Both the position numbers and the translations under genes were made by a program. A stretch of 64,000 bases of DNA, from contig JAMKCH010010265.1 of NCBI GenBank assembly GCA_023653785.1, forward strand, positions 1 through 64,000, in the 5' to 3' direction. A model generated the notes under the pieces. It ran no database searches and had not been told where the DNA came from. It saw only the letters and a program-made list of their open reading frames with translations. The DNA comes from Ophioderma brevispina (taxonomy: Eukaryota > Echinodermata > Ophiuroidea > Amphilepidida > Ophiodermatidae). Positions 10,970-22,247 of this stretch are shown piece after piece; position 1 is the first letter of the stretch; every line of letters starts with the position of its first letter.

Positions 10970-11296
10970 ATGGCATGTCCACTTCTTCTTTTCCTTGTTC
11001 CCGTTAGTCCAAGTTTACCAACTAAACGAACTAGAAAACAACAACAGGTACCCTTGTGTTCGCTTTTAAACTTAACAATCGACCAAGTTATACAAAGTAA
11101 AAGGAGATTTGTTGTTTTTGAAGATACGAATTTCTCTCGAATTGCACTGGATCGGTTGTAGACCACCTACCGAGAACGTTTCCAAGGTTTATCGGACAAA
11201 CAAGTACAAAAGAAAACCGCAAACCTTGTTTTGAATTTGCTTGCTATCGTAAACGTCCTTATAGAAAACCATGCTTTAACCGACAGAAAATACTAA
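10970..11296 (+). pseudogene. Unrecognised coding-like frame with one internal TAG
   Basis: A single reading frame runs from about 10970 to a TAA at 11294-11296, broken only by a TAG at 11159-11161. Before the stop it reads 'QSKRRFVVFEDTNFSRIAL' and after it 'QKKTANLVLNLLAIVNVLI'. Both parts have a protein-like composition rich in K, R, L and N, and the same frame continues smoothly past the stop. This suggests a once-intact protein of mobile-element or host origin. No domain is recognised, and the N-terminal boundary is not defined. It follows the palindrome at 10657-10807 by about 160 bp. Confidence 0.45.
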
Positions 11297-12068
11297 ATCA
11301 TCCTCTTATTACATAAAGACGGCGTATTCGGCTTCTTCAGGTGTGATCTAATACATTGGCAAGCATTCCAAATATGCAAAAACCTGAGGCAGTCTCTTTT
11401 TTTCAACAACAAACACTCTTCACTATGACGATGTGACAGTAGTCTTTTTGCTTATATTAATTTGCATAATAGGCAATCGCGGTTGCTGCAACTGATAAAT
11501 CAGACAAAAGAGCCTCTTTCTCCAATTATGGAAGCGCACATTGCTATATTTGCAACTGGAGTCCGATATTGTAAGCGCATTTAAAATCTTCTGATACTTC
11601 AAAGAAAACACTAGCTACCTCTATGGCATTCCCCATGTATCAGGTATGTACATTTGTGATCATTTTAAACTCTAACCTGCCGTAAATAGATATGTCTACC
11701 AATCATTTTAAAACATTTTTGCTGTATTTTGTAATATAAAACATAGCTGAAATTATCATTTTGCTCCAATATACAAGTAGAAATTTCACTAATTTTTCAA
11801 CCGTGCAAAGATCGGTGCTTTCAATTTGTCGGGAACCTGATATGTGAAATCCCCTTATCAACCACCTTTAACCTATTAAGGTTTCAATTTATGTGCTTAG
11901 CACTTGCTTTCATATGTTGTTATGTTATAGCGGATAGGAACGTAATTTACTTAACACAGTGCACTATAAACAAATATGAAGTAGAAAGCATTATAAATTC
12001 TGGTAATAATTCCAAAATTAAACGTGTGCAACTGTTCAAAAAAAGTATGTGTTTGTTGTTAACGGTTT
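11297..12068. other. No gene recognised
   Basis: AT-rich sequence with only short random frames. Confidence 0.4.
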
Positions 12069-12070
12069 CC

Positions 12071-12140
12071 CAGTGTAGTGGGTGTGGTGTGTGTGTGGTT
12101 GTAGGGGTGTGGGTGGTGTGACTATGTGTCTGTGTGTGCT
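12071..12140. repeat. Imperfect (GT)n microsatellite
   Basis: Irregular runs of GTGTG and GGTGTG are interrupted by single bases. The tract lies directly left of the hAT MITE at 12147. Confidence 0.85.
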
Positions 12141-12146
12141 GCGCGC

Positions 12147-12359
12147 CAGTGGCGTATCAGCTTTTTTTTTTAATTTGAGGGGGAAAGGGGGGCACATATA
12201 TTTTCGGGGGGGGCGGGCAAGCATATATTAAAATTTGATAGTAGAGAATAGGCCTGTTTTTTCTACTGTAAAATGGCAAGTGTCCATAAATCGCTAATTT
12301 TTTCAGGGTGAAGAGGGTGCAAGATTCCCCCACAATGCCGCACTTTGGGTACGCCACTG
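12147..12359. mobile_element. hAT-type MITE, 213 bp
   Basis: The ends are CAGTGGCGTA (12147) and TACGCCACTG (12350-12359), perfect 10-bp terminal inverted repeats of the 'CAGNGGCGTA' form typical of hAT elements. Flanking sequence tgcgcgc on the left and tgcggcgc on the right is consistent with an 8-bp target-site duplication with one change. The interior has G-rich stretches and no coding capacity. It must have been moved by a transposase encoded elsewhere. Confidence 0.85.
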
Positions 12360-12566
12360 TGCGGCGCGCGTGCGTGATTTTGTAAAAACATCCTTTTCTT
12401 TGTGAAATCACTATGTTCAAATACCCCCCTCCTTTTTCGCTAAGTCAACCACCAATTTAAGAGCCCACGCGCACCAAACCGGAGAGATGAACTTGTGATC
12501 ATCGAGATATCCACATGTTCTTGTTGATCAACCGTATTTGCTTGGATAATGTTTTCTTCATCTTAC

Positions 12567-12726
12567 CTTTTGTCGAAACACGGCTGAAAGAATCAGGCAG
12601 GGCGAGTCCAGTTCTAGTTCTAAAGCTAATTTCGTCTATCTTACCAGAAGGTTTTGTTTGACATTGAGTTTCTATAGCTCCGTCCTCTTCAAAATATCTG
12701 TCTAATCTTTTTGTTAACATCATACC
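12567..12726 (-). CDS. Putative exon of an unrecognised protein
   Basis: On the minus strand, an acceptor (cctcctgcag, exon from 12726) is followed by the open frame 'MMLTKRLDRYFEEDGAIET' with later text 'SGKIDEISFRTRTGLAL'. Two GTAAGA donors follow, giving exon ends at 12645 or 12567. The sequence is polar and protein-like, and no domain is recognised. The ATG falls three bases into the exon, so it could be a start or an internal Met. No partner exons were identified. It may be a chance frame, but the combination of acceptor, frame and donor is better than background. Confidence 0.35.
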
Positions 12727-13029
12727 CTGCAGGAGGCGGCGGCAGCCTTGTTGAGTATTGATTGTACCCTAACACCCCGATGAAGTCACTGATCAACTTT
12801 TGAACGGTGCCACTCCATACCAGGTGTCCTGATGTCAATGATCACCAAATCGTGCTTTATATCGGCAGTAAGTGATAGCTAATGTATAATACTGTTGAAA
12901 TGTTACCTTTATAATTAATGCTCATGTTTATACGGGCTGTAATATTTAATATCTAAAGCAGTCTTTTCATCTGTGAAAATTTAATAGTCTGATTTTCAAC
13001 TGATTTGTGGTAGCTATGGGTGTCAAGCA

Positions 13030-13548
13030 TTTACCAAAAAAAGGGGTTATCGTAAGGGGGGTGGGGGAAAGTTTTTTCGGGCAGACAAGGTCAATAACAG
13101 GGGGGGGGTCAAATTTTGAAATTGATCCAATCTGTTGAAAAGTAATACAAATTAATAGTTTATCATAAGGCTTCCAAACAAGTATAGTGTTGTACTATCT
13201 GCGGGTCCGAAAGTTTTGGATTAATAGGCTAAAACCGCAAAATCACCAAAAAGGTTATTTCAGTTTCATTGTATATAAGCTTATATATATATATATCTCG
13301 AGCTATCAGAGGAGATCGAACGCCGATAGCATATCGATGACTAGATCGATAATAGATAGCTGTAGATAGATAGCTAGATATATATATACATCTCTATATA
13401 TATATATTTAAATGATATATCTTCTGTGTGTGGTGGTGTGTGTGTGTGTGGTTTGTGTTGTGTGTTGTGGGTGTGTGGTGGTGTGTGTGTGGTGGTGGTG
13501 TGTGTTGTGTGTGTGTGTGGTGTGATGTGTGTGTGTGTGTGTGTGTGG
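13030..13548. repeat. Low-complexity block: G-runs, (AT)n, irregular (GT)n
   Basis: G-tracts at about 13040-13110 are followed by (TA)n with GATA/CGAT variants (about 13270-13405) and a long irregular GT/GGT tract (about 13421-13548). Nothing codes. The uneven GT phasing is typical of an old microsatellite. Confidence 0.85.
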
Positions 13549-13620
13549 GCGTGAAAACCTCAATATGGGGCCATAAATATTCATGAGGTGTATAATTGTT
13601 GACTCTTTATTGACTTTCAG

Positions 13621-13850
13621 AGGACACGTGCCTGGGAGTTAAGATTAGTTCCCCGAAAGGGATCCCATGCGTAACTGCCAATGTGACCATAACTGTGTGG
13701 ACCGCGGTGAGACTCTTGCAATTGACTACCCATATCTCTTCGGTACAAACGGTATTTGCGAGGGCAAGTTGGCATACCAGGTTCTTCTTTGTTGAATTTG
13801 TGAAATGGCTGTCGGATTTTGAGATTTCTTTCACCTGAATCTTAAGGGCC
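13621..13850 (+). pseudogene. Possible broken somatomedin-B exon
   Basis: A strong acceptor (ttgactttcag, ending 13620) opens an exon in phase 1, the phase used by the kringle exon at 17367. One frame gives 'DTCLGVKISSPKGIPC'. A shifted frame continues with 'NCQCDHNCVDRG' and then 'DYPYLFG'. Together these resemble the somatomedin-B pattern (C.....C.CD..C...GDCC.DY..L), but an extra stretch of about 8 bases and small indels separate the pieces, and the central Cys pair is not in frame. It is either a decayed exon or one damaged by assembly indels. Somatomedin-B and kringle modules are both extracellular, so a shared gene is plausible but unproven. Confidence 0.35.
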
Positions 13851-15194
13851 ATTCTCTAGACCAGCCGCGTCTTTAGTTGGGATTAATTACATGCAGAAAC
13901 TGTTTGGAATATCAAGGGAATGGACGTTTGTGGGTCACAGGCGGAACTATTTTGTAACCAAAAGTGGCCATTATTGTTTTGCCGTTCTTTACCGTACTGC
14001 TGGTGATTTTAAACACTTTTAATATAGTTTGTACTTTGTTACTCTGGATTCTTTTATATTTTTCGTTCTGCAAGTGGGTAAATTTTTTTGTTTTGCTTTT
14101 TTATTTCTTTATCTATTGCTTTGTTATTGATTTGTTTATCTCCTTTTTGGTCGGGTTTTTGTATCGACCATCCACGCTCCTCGAATCCTAAACATGCGCC
14201 CTTCATTTGTCCATAGACCCTTACTGATGATAGTGATGTTTATGGTATATGGTTGTGGGACAGATCATTTGCTATAACGTCTTACACTGACATTTCATGA
14301 TCCATTGTAGTCTACTTCCCGCATACCTTTTTAAAACCTCTCCCTCTTAACTCTGGGTAACACCTTTCCTCCTGGCCACTTTTTTTTTTCTGTGATAGCG
14401 TCACTCTATTATTAACAGTGTTACACCAAATAAGGGAGCCCTATTGCCAGTTTGGAGGAATATGAATAAAAAGGCTCTCCGTCGAGCAGTAGTCTAGATC
14501 CGAATTTGTGCATCGTCTGACCCGTTGGCTTTAGCATGTGTGCCTTTCGTAATATTGTATATAAACACGCACAATTGAAATTTGAAAAATAACCATTTTG
14601 AGAGGATATCTAATGAACCATAAATAAAAATGAAGGCGCTAGGATCATGAAATGCATCTTTAATTGCTATTTTTTGTATATCTCATTTATTAGTCTTTGT
14701 CATGTTTTTTGTTTGTTTTGTTTTGTTTGTTAGTTTTCATTTATTTTTCTTTGCCGCCACAGCCTTTTGGCTTGTCAGAAATCAAAGTAAAAAACGTTTA
14801 CGCATACCCATAAGGCCCATGAAAGTCGATTCTGAGTTTATCGTGACTTTTTTTCTGGTTGATGAGGTGACTTTTCATTTTGTCATTATTCATCAGATTT
14901 CATTATTGACCTAATATGTGTGTTGTTGAAAAGCCAAACTGATACCGAAAGGTAGGACCGCAGGAAAAAAAGCCTGGTTTTGCTTCAAGTCATCCAAAAT
15001 ATGTTTTAAAAACAAAAATAGATGATAACGACGATATTTTGTAATAATGAATTATTTTGGCAATCTGGACATTTTGACGCGGGTATTTCTAGTCTCCAAA
15101 AAGCGATGCGGGCGGGTTACGATAAACTCAGAATCGACTTTCATGCGCCTAATCGTGTGCTGTGAGCGTCAACAATGTTTATCTCGTATCTGTA
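13851..15194. other. No gene recognised
   Basis: AT-rich intron-like DNA with T-rich tracts at about 14030-14160 and 14690-14760 that give spurious hydrophobic frames. No repeats were matched elsewhere. Confidence 0.4.
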
Positions 15195-16205
15195 TCTACA
15201 GGGTGTGTAAATAAACTTGACCCTGCTTGTGTCCGCCGTATATCTAACATATGTGGTGTCATCTAAAAGCTGTGTTTATTATCTTTAATTTGCTGCAAAG
15301 ATCATTCACATCGGTAAGGTATAGACCGAGTTACAGTCATTTGAATCAAGTAGTCGGTTTTCTAGTCTGTCCACGGATTCGCATTAAAATGAACGGCGTT
15401 CAGCGAAGGAAATTAGTGTCTAGAAGAAAATCGGGCTATTTACTGACTGCAGGATAAATGTGACGCTATTTAACCTCACAATGTTCAGTCACAATTTACC
15501 ATCGATGCCCTCTTACCGATTCTACGTCCTCATCACTCATAACAATCATCTGCGTCATCTAAAAGCTTAGTTCATTATCTTTAATTTGCTGCAAAGATCA
15601 TTCACATCGGTTAGGTATAGACCGAGTTACAGTCACTTGAATCAAGTAGTCGGTTTTCTGCTCTGTCCACGGATTCGCATTAAAATGAACGGCGTTCAGC
15701 GAAGGAAATCAGTGTCATAACAATCATTTGAAAAATGAAATAACTTGATACACCTATCAGGTTCTGGAGGAGTTGAATGAACCATACCATATGAATGAAC
15801 AGACATCAGTGACAACCTCTTGAGGTTTTAAAGTATTGTCTATATGTGTAGACCATAATATGCCACATCTTGAAAAGTGTTTCAGATAAATCTTACCATT
15901 ATCACTGGATTTTGCACCATTAAGATACCACTTTATTTGTCATAAACTTAGAGACGAACCATTTTCATCATTTTGGGGAGTCATTTGCTTAGCTGGGCGC
16001 CGTGCATCCAAATGGGAATCCGTGGGAAAAGCGGACTACTTGATTCAAACGACTGTAGCTCGACCTATACTCAACCGATTGGATTTTTCTTTGCAGCAAA
16101 TTAAAGAAAATGAAATAGGCTTTCCGATGATATAACCATGTTAGATATATGATATTTTGAAAACTCAAATGGCGGACAATTTTTTGTTTACTCATACTGT
16201 ATATT
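15195..16205. mobile_element. TIR element of 1 kb with an internally duplicated arm
   Basis: The left arm begins near 15195 ('gtgtccgcc', 'atatctaacat', 'ctttaatttgctgcaaag'). The same order appears in inverted orientation at about 15990-16205. A second direct copy of part of the left arm (15550-15715) is nearly identical to 15252-15422 and is bounded on both sides by the 12-mer cataacaatcat (15538-15549 and 15716-15727). No transposase frame is intact. The element type is unassigned. Confidence 0.7.
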
Positions 16206-17366
16206 CCTCAAATTCAATCCGATTGGGTTCTCAGCATACCTTTCAATTATTTAAAGGTGCATGTTCCGATTATGTGTATTTGTCTATTGTGTTCTCTGCT
16301 TGATATGAGAGCCTGGCACTTGCATATATGACCCATCAATTACTGTGGGAAACAACTTGCTGTTTTCATGGTAGAAGCAATAATGCATGTTGCAAAGCCC
16401 TATTCAATAGTGTGCTAGTATTGATGGTTAACCATTAAACGGCTTTTTTGTTGGTTTATATCTTGGAAATGAAATTGATTTTGAGGGCTCAAATTTCAGG
16501 ACGACAATGAGAAAAATACGGGCTTTCATCTAATATCAAAATCGATACTACTTTGTTTATAGACGATATGGACTTATTTTCTATAACTGACTCTATTGAC
16601 AGAACCACGGTCATTTTATTTGTTGAAGATTTACTTATTTTAAAGATTGATGTAATATATTTTACGACAAACTGTATATTTTACAGTATATGCAAAGTAA
16701 AAATTTGTTCGATATTTGTGGATAGCCCGACTAAGTTAGAGACTTCCTCATTGCCTTTTTACTCTCTACACATTCACCATCTCTGTCATATCTCTTTTTT
16801 TTAAAGTGTTTTGATGAAATTAATTTTAGCATACTTTAATTTTTACGGTATTTTGTTGCAGTATTGCTGCCAGGACTTTCCTGTAAAATTTACAGTTTTT
16901 TACAGTATTCTAGTACGCAGAAGGTTGCCGAGCGGGATCACATATTTTCATATCATGTGTGCAACGGTTAAGAGAAGGGCACTCGATTCAGTTGACTCTT
17001 CACAAAACATTAGTTTCACGTTTTATTCCGTTGTCGTATAGCCGGGGTATCGCTCCAGGGCCGGGGACTATATTTTCTTTAACACATTGGATTTCTCGGA
17101 GAATTTTTTTTTTTTTATTTGATCACCAACATTTCCTAAGAGACTGGTATATTACATTTGAAATCGACGCATTAAAGCCAACTAAAACGTCGGCATTGTG
17201 TTTTTTAGATGACTATCTTAAATTCAAGCATTCAAAGACACACACACACACACACACTCACCCACACAGAGCACACACGCACAAATGATATTTTGAAATT
17301 TAACAGTCTTTAACGGCCTTTAAAACCTTTAAATATTTTGTCTTCACTTTTTAAATTACTGTTTAG
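16206..17366. other. Probable intron or upstream region of the kringle gene
   Basis: AT-rich sequence without a convincing exon. A (CA)n microsatellite sits at 17238-17283. The segment 17345-17366 supplies the pyrimidine-rich acceptor (ttactgtttag) of the kringle exon. Confidence 0.5.
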
Positions 17367-17627
17367 AGTGTTACACCGACGATTCGGCGATGGATTACCG
17401 AGGACAAGTCCAGGTGACGGTCTCTGGAAAGATATGTCAAAAGTGGACCGAATCAGACCGACACTCGTATACACCCTATTATTTCCCAAACACGGGACTT
17501 GGTGACCATAATTACTGTCGTAACCCAGACGGTGATAGTAAACCGTGGTGCCTTACCGGGATTACCAACACCGCGCTTTTGTGGGGCTATTGTGATGTCG
17601 GGACCAAAAATTTCGGTTGCAGTCGCA
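17367..17627 (+). CDS. Complete kringle-domain exon of a secreted or surface protein
   Basis: The exon lies between an acceptor (tttag, exon from 17367) and a perfect donor (CGCA|GTAAGT, exon end 17627). It is 261 bp and starts and ends in phase 1, the symmetric arrangement usual for shuffled kringle modules. The frame shows the kringle signature: 'CYTDDSAMDYRG', 'ICQKWTE', 'NYCRNPDGDSKPWC', 'WGYCDV' and a final 'FGC'. All six disulphide-forming cysteines are present in order, as is the diagnostic N.YCRNPDGD..PWC core. Kringles are extracellular binding modules of proteases, growth factors and receptors. This single exon cannot say which, and no protease domain is seen nearby. If the exon were not spliced, the frame would stop at 17642-17644. 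Confidence 0.9.
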
Positions 17628-18065
17628 GTAAGTTGGAGTATTGATTTTGTAGGCCACATAAAATCACGCTTGTCACATTTCGCAAATTGGTGAAACCACC
17701 AAGCTGTTAATGATAACATGACATTCGCTGATTCCTTTCAACTGTAAAATGTCAGGAGAATTGATGGAAAGAGCTTGTCCTCGTTCAATCAACTGTATTT
17801 TGTTTCTTCAATTTCGTCAAATATTCAGATACTAGTCGTTCTCTAGTTATTGCACTCAATAGACATATTTATCCAGGTTTACTTTGTACTTAAGATCTGA
17901 GGAATATCTTCATTATTCATTTTTCGGATTTAATGGTAAAACATTTGTTTCTATGTCTTTCTATTAAGTTCCTCAAATTATTTACGAATATTTGGAGGCA
18001 ATAACGTTATATTACGTTAACATGCTGTGACGAATTCTAACGCTCTAAAATTGTTTCTTTTGCAG
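17628..18065 (+). other. Intron between kringle exon and minisatellite exon
   Basis: The segment is bounded by GTAAGT (17628) and a tttcttttgcag acceptor (18065). It is AT-rich and stop-filled in all frames, with no repeat recognised. Confidence 0.6.
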
Positions 18066-18262
18066 AGACGTTAAAGGACATAATAAAGCCAGTAACGGCG
18101 ATACCTGCTATGATAAAGGGAAGCCAGGCACCACCTGCACCTGCCATGATGAAGGCAAGCAAGGCGCCACCTGCACCTGCTATGATAAAGGCAAGCCAGG
18201 CGCCACCTGCGCCACCTGCACCTGCCATGATGAAGGCAAGCAAGGCGCCACCTGCCATTTAA
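18066..18262 (+). CDS. Terminal exon built from a 36-bp minisatellite, ambiguous frame
   Basis: After the acceptor at 18064-18065, the frame that matches the phase-1 end of the kringle exon reads 'KTLKDIIKPVTAIPAMIKG', then alternating 'SQAPPAPAMMKASKAPPAPA' units to a TAA at 18260-18262. A second AG two bases further on (AGAG) would instead give a Cys-rich frame: 'GDTCYDKGKPGTTCTC' and 'HDEGKQGATC' repeats, to a TAG at 18273-18275. Repeats (about 18110-18256) come in 36-bp multiples, so every frame stays open, including a hydrophobic minus-strand frame (18037-18258). A Cys-rich tail would suit a secreted kringle protein, but standard first-AG splicing favours the Ala/Pro/Lys tail. Confidence 0.5.
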
Positions 18263-18399
18263 ACTCTACACCCTAGAAGAGAGGTAAACATTCCTTCAAA
18301 TTAATACTTACACAGATGAATGGGTAGTCCACTCCACAACCAATGATATTGCGTGTTTGCTTACTAAACCCAGCCCGTTGAATGAGAATATTGAATAAT

Positions 18400-18682
18400 C
18401 TACTCTCTAAATGCGAAAGAGTGAATTTCACTCTTTTAGAGTGACTACAGGGCCCACTATGAAAAGAGTGAAATTTCACACCTTCAAAGCACACTTTTTT
18501 GGTCAAATTTTTATCGGATAATTGACAAAATGATATCATTTATCATTTGTTTAATTTAAGAGTAGTACATTTGAGCCAAAAGTATTCTTTGAAAAAAAAA
18601 GGTGTGAAATTTCACTCTTTCAGAGAGTGGGCCTGTAGTCACTCTAAAAAGAGGAAATCACTCTTTGCATTTAGAGAGAGTT
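18400..18682. repeat. Palindromic element with 84-bp arms, about 140 bp past the stop
   Basis: The left arm 18400-18484 and right arm 18599-18682 are inverted complements with few mismatches. Each arm itself contains the palindromic motif GAGTGAAATTTCACTC or a close variant, plus 'tagagtgactacagg'. The loop is about 115 bp of AT-rich DNA. This is a foldback/MITE structure. Because it lies just downstream of the kringle-gene stop, it could be part of a 3' UTR and form a long dsRNA stem there. Confidence 0.8.
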
Positions 18683-19584
18683 AGGGTTTCATTTATCTAA
18701 AGACCAGAGAAAATAGTAGAAGGCATGTATCAGAGGGATTCTTTGTGGATAAGGAGTTGGCATCAGTCCATTGAAAGAATTTAATGCAACCAAACTTGGA
18801 TAGCCAATTCCCGGCGCGGCCGCGGCTAAACCTAAATAGATGAATTACCGTAAAAAGCCGAAAGGCCGTTCTAGCTAGTCATGCTTTAAAAATTCTCCAA
18901 GCGGGTCCCTTTTCCGATGGTAGTTTTTAGTTAGTGTTCAAAAGTCGTTTTAGTGTCGTTCAAAGTCATGCACAGTTTAAAGCTTGTTTTTGACCGGTAA
19001 GAATTGGATGTTTATTGATTAAATTATACCATGCCTTTTGAAAGTATATTGACATATTCGTGACCATTTTAACAATCTTTTGACAGGAAATTTGCAGTCA
19101 ACAAGAACATTAGATGATTAAAGAAGTATGGTGATAGGAACCATGAGCAGCTGTAAGACTCTCATCTGAAAAGATTACTAAAGTTCTAGCAGTATAAATT
19201 TGTAATCAGTTATCACAATATGATTCAGGCTATCATTAACCACTAATTGGCACTTCTTTCGGTACCACCGTGCAGCACTTTCTGTATATTATAATGCACC
19301 ATTGTTTAAAACCTTGCACGTAGAATAAACTATACCGCTCCAAGATTTAAAAGTTTAAAAGTTACTAAAATTTAAAAAATACTAAATCAGTCTCAAGGTG
19401 GGACCCATACCAACAGATTGTATAGAAAAGATGGTACCCATCACGTTATAGGCTATTCATGACAATTTGAACTTCAATAACTCTGTCAAAGTAATGAGTA
19501 CGGTCCTTCTCACACCAAATAGAATTGGTTCATTAGAGACTAACTTATAAGTTGTAATGCTTTTGAAATAATATTAACACATTT
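18683..19584. other. No gene recognised
   Basis: AT-rich, with no repeat or coding pattern found. The GC-rich patch at 18810-18826 (ggcgcggccgcgg) is isolated. Confidence 0.4.
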
Positions 19585-20010
19585 TTAAGTTCGCCTCCAT
19601 TTTTAAATGATATTATTTTACAGTTACGTTGGTAATTGGCTAGTACACTATACCTGTGAATGGTAAAGCTCAAAGTTCTCTTTTTGTCACAAAAGAAGGA
19701 ATTTTGTAATTAGAATTATTAGAATCGGAGATTTTCGATTCTAAATCAACAGACGCTGAAAATGTTCCGTCAATATAAAATATCGCAATGCACGTGTCTA
19801 CCACGCTATTGGCTTTGTATACACGCATTCATATACAAAACAAGTTATGGTCATTTTGGTGGGATGGCGCTATTATATTATTATTATTAATATTGCATAT
19901 GGGTAGACAGAAATTTGGCGTTTTCAGCTCCGGCATTACATTAGAATCAGGGATCTTCGATTCTAATTACAAAATCCCATCTTTTTATGACAAAACCACA
20001 ATTTTGAGCA
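19585..20010. repeat. Possible diverged relative of the 0.5-kb TIR family
   Basis: It shares 'gttggtaattg.ctag' and 'ttttgtaattagaat' with copy 2 (22260-22370), but the rest diverges and TIRs are not visible. Other signals are an internal inverted pair around 'gattttcgattctaa' (about 19731) and 'ggatcttcgattctaa' (about 19950). Confidence 0.3.
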
Positions 20011-20539
20011 TTACCGTTTTGGAATAGTTTACGTGACAACTACCAACACAACTGTGCAAAAAATCTGAAAATGTTATTATTCAGTCGGTAACGGCCAAGA
20101 AATCGCAAATTAGACGTCATGATTGGTTTAACACGTAAACCCAACATCTTGACGAAAATATATTGATGTTTATGTTATCAAGCAATATTTTCTCACTCAC
20201 ACCCCGTTGGCGCTGAAGATTCAACTCCACTTTTTAACTTTTATTTTATTTATATATTTACTTATTTTGTATGTTTTTTGAGCTGTCATAAAATATATAT
20301 ATTTTAATTTGGCGTACATGTATGAATTAGTCCGGGCTACCGACTCATTGATAACTAATATCAACCTTGTTTTATTAGATATATAATGTTTTTCAACGGT
20401 TTCTAGACCATTTTTTTTTATGCTGATTCGATGGATGCCAGACGATAAAACTTGAGCAACACACAAAACATTCAAATGTTGTTCAATCAAAAGTTGTAAT
20501 TTTTCAGCTTGTCTCGTTAAAACATTCATTGTGACCAAT

Positions 20540-21500
20540 TAACATATGAATCTGTAACCACGCAATCAATTAATTCAATATGGCCGCCAATACAATAAAG
20601 TGTCTGATCGTGATCTACTTTTGATTGCAGTTTGGTAATTTGGTATCTATTCTGGTGTTTTGACAGTCAGGAAATTAATTAAAACCATAAGAAATATTTT
20701 TCAAAAATGTGATTATATATTCCTTCATTATAGCATCCAAGATGGCTTCCGATACTCTAAAATGGATATAATTGATAAATGTGTCTAACATAGTACTGTA
20801 ATGTTTGTGTAAGTCAGTCAGATCAGTTTGATATCATTAGGTAATCAGAGCTATCGATACATGCAAGATGCCATCCAAGATGGGGATCCAATATGGCTGG
20901 AAATGACACTTACTAAGCGCCGAATAATCCGATCACTAATAGTCTAGAGATATGCGTCTCTTTGGTTTTGGTAGATTTTAGGCGTTCATTGGAATATATA
21001 GTGGGATATTTGATGAATAACGACTCAATGACACTTAAGATGGCCTTACTCGGATTTTGGGAAGTGATAATCTAACTAAAAAACTAAAAACCACAAAAAA
21101 TATGTCTTTAGCCTACAGCGTGAATGAATTACTGCCCTTTGCTGACTGACGTTTGCAGGCATATTGAACGCCCATCTAGGATGCCAACTTGCAGATATCA
21201 ATCACTTTGATTATGTTATGATATCTTAACTGCTCTTAATGACTTATAATGATACACACATACATTGCAGCTCTTGGTTATATGTAGTAATGAATTATGC
21301 AATTTTGGAGCCATCTTGAATGGTTTAGTGATTTGATTATCAAATTATGAAAGCTATTCAAATGGTCTCGATTAACGTATTAGTTGCTAAAGAACGAGAA
21401 AGATATCGACCACGTTACCATTCTAGGGTCAAAATAGATAAATATGAGATGGTTTTTTTTTAATTGGCGGCCATATTAAATTTCCTAATAGGTGGTTCAT
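20540..21500. repeat. Degenerate repeats with recurring CCAAGATGGC / GGCCGCCAT motif
   Basis: The words 'atggccgccaat' (20580), 'catccaagatggc' (20735), 'catccaagatggg' (20872), 'cttaagatggcc' (21034), 'agccatcttgaat' (21310) and 'ggcggccatatt' (21464) recur irregularly in otherwise AT-rich DNA. A similar set occurs at about 34990-37060. No frame codes through it. Confidence 0.4.
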
Positions 21501-22247
21501 GATGATCTTTTAAATGTTCACAATGGGTATTTCCGACTGGACAGGCCAAAAAAAATCACTTTTGAGCAAGTTTAACAGATTAGTTTTTTAGTGTTTTTGG
21601 TGGGATTTTACGTTTCTTCGAAATGCCTCAAGGTTTTCATCTGGCAATCCATCGAATTCAGATTTCCACAGGAAACACTGGTTAATAACCGTTAAAACTT
21701 ATGTAATATAATATACAATGTCACAATGTACAGCCTGGACTAAATAACGAACGAGGACGAGGTCGTATATGAACCATAATAACACCATGATGGGCCCACA
21801 TCAAGCGCCCAAATCGTTTTGTAATCTGTCTCTATTTTGGCGTAGTTTTGCATATTGAATGAGGCTTGACCACCATCGTTTCTAATTTTCTAATTCATAT
21901 GGCCTTTAGTAAAGTTATTAATTTGAACTGTTTTCAAGTTTAACGGATAATCATAATACATAACATTTATTATGCAAAAATTATCTTAAAGCTTTATTTG
22001 AGGAAGAGACTTTGAGAATCACTCTCGTTTAAAATTAAATATGTTATTCTAGTTTTGAGCGTATGATGTTTATGGAGCTTAACTGATTCAATTACCTAAG
22101 GCTCAGTTAAAGTCATTTCAATAATTCCCACAAATGATTTGGCATTATCGATTTAAGCCTGATAAGTGGCACCCCGATTGAAAGCTACAATCGGATTGAT
22201 GGTTGGAACATCCAAAGAAGGATATGCTTACAGCAATATTAGCACAT

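Noticed and set aside
12036..12224. Pro/His-rich minus-strand frame
   Set aside because: Translation of a (GT)n microsatellite and the end of a hAT MITE.
16850..16905. 'YCCQDF' after a ttgcag acceptor as a second somatomedin-B exon
   Set aside because: Only two cysteines and none of the rest of the domain; surrounded by repeated 'tttacagt' words that mimic acceptors.
18037..18258. Gly/Ala-rich hydrophobic minus-strand ORF as a gene
   Set aside because: It is the reverse of a 36-bp minisatellite, which keeps all frames open; the plus strand has the supported exon.
18810..18826. ggcgcggccgcgg as a cloning adaptor or vector junction
   Set aside because: Contains a NotI-like octamer but no flanking vector or linker sequence; isolated GC-rich patch.
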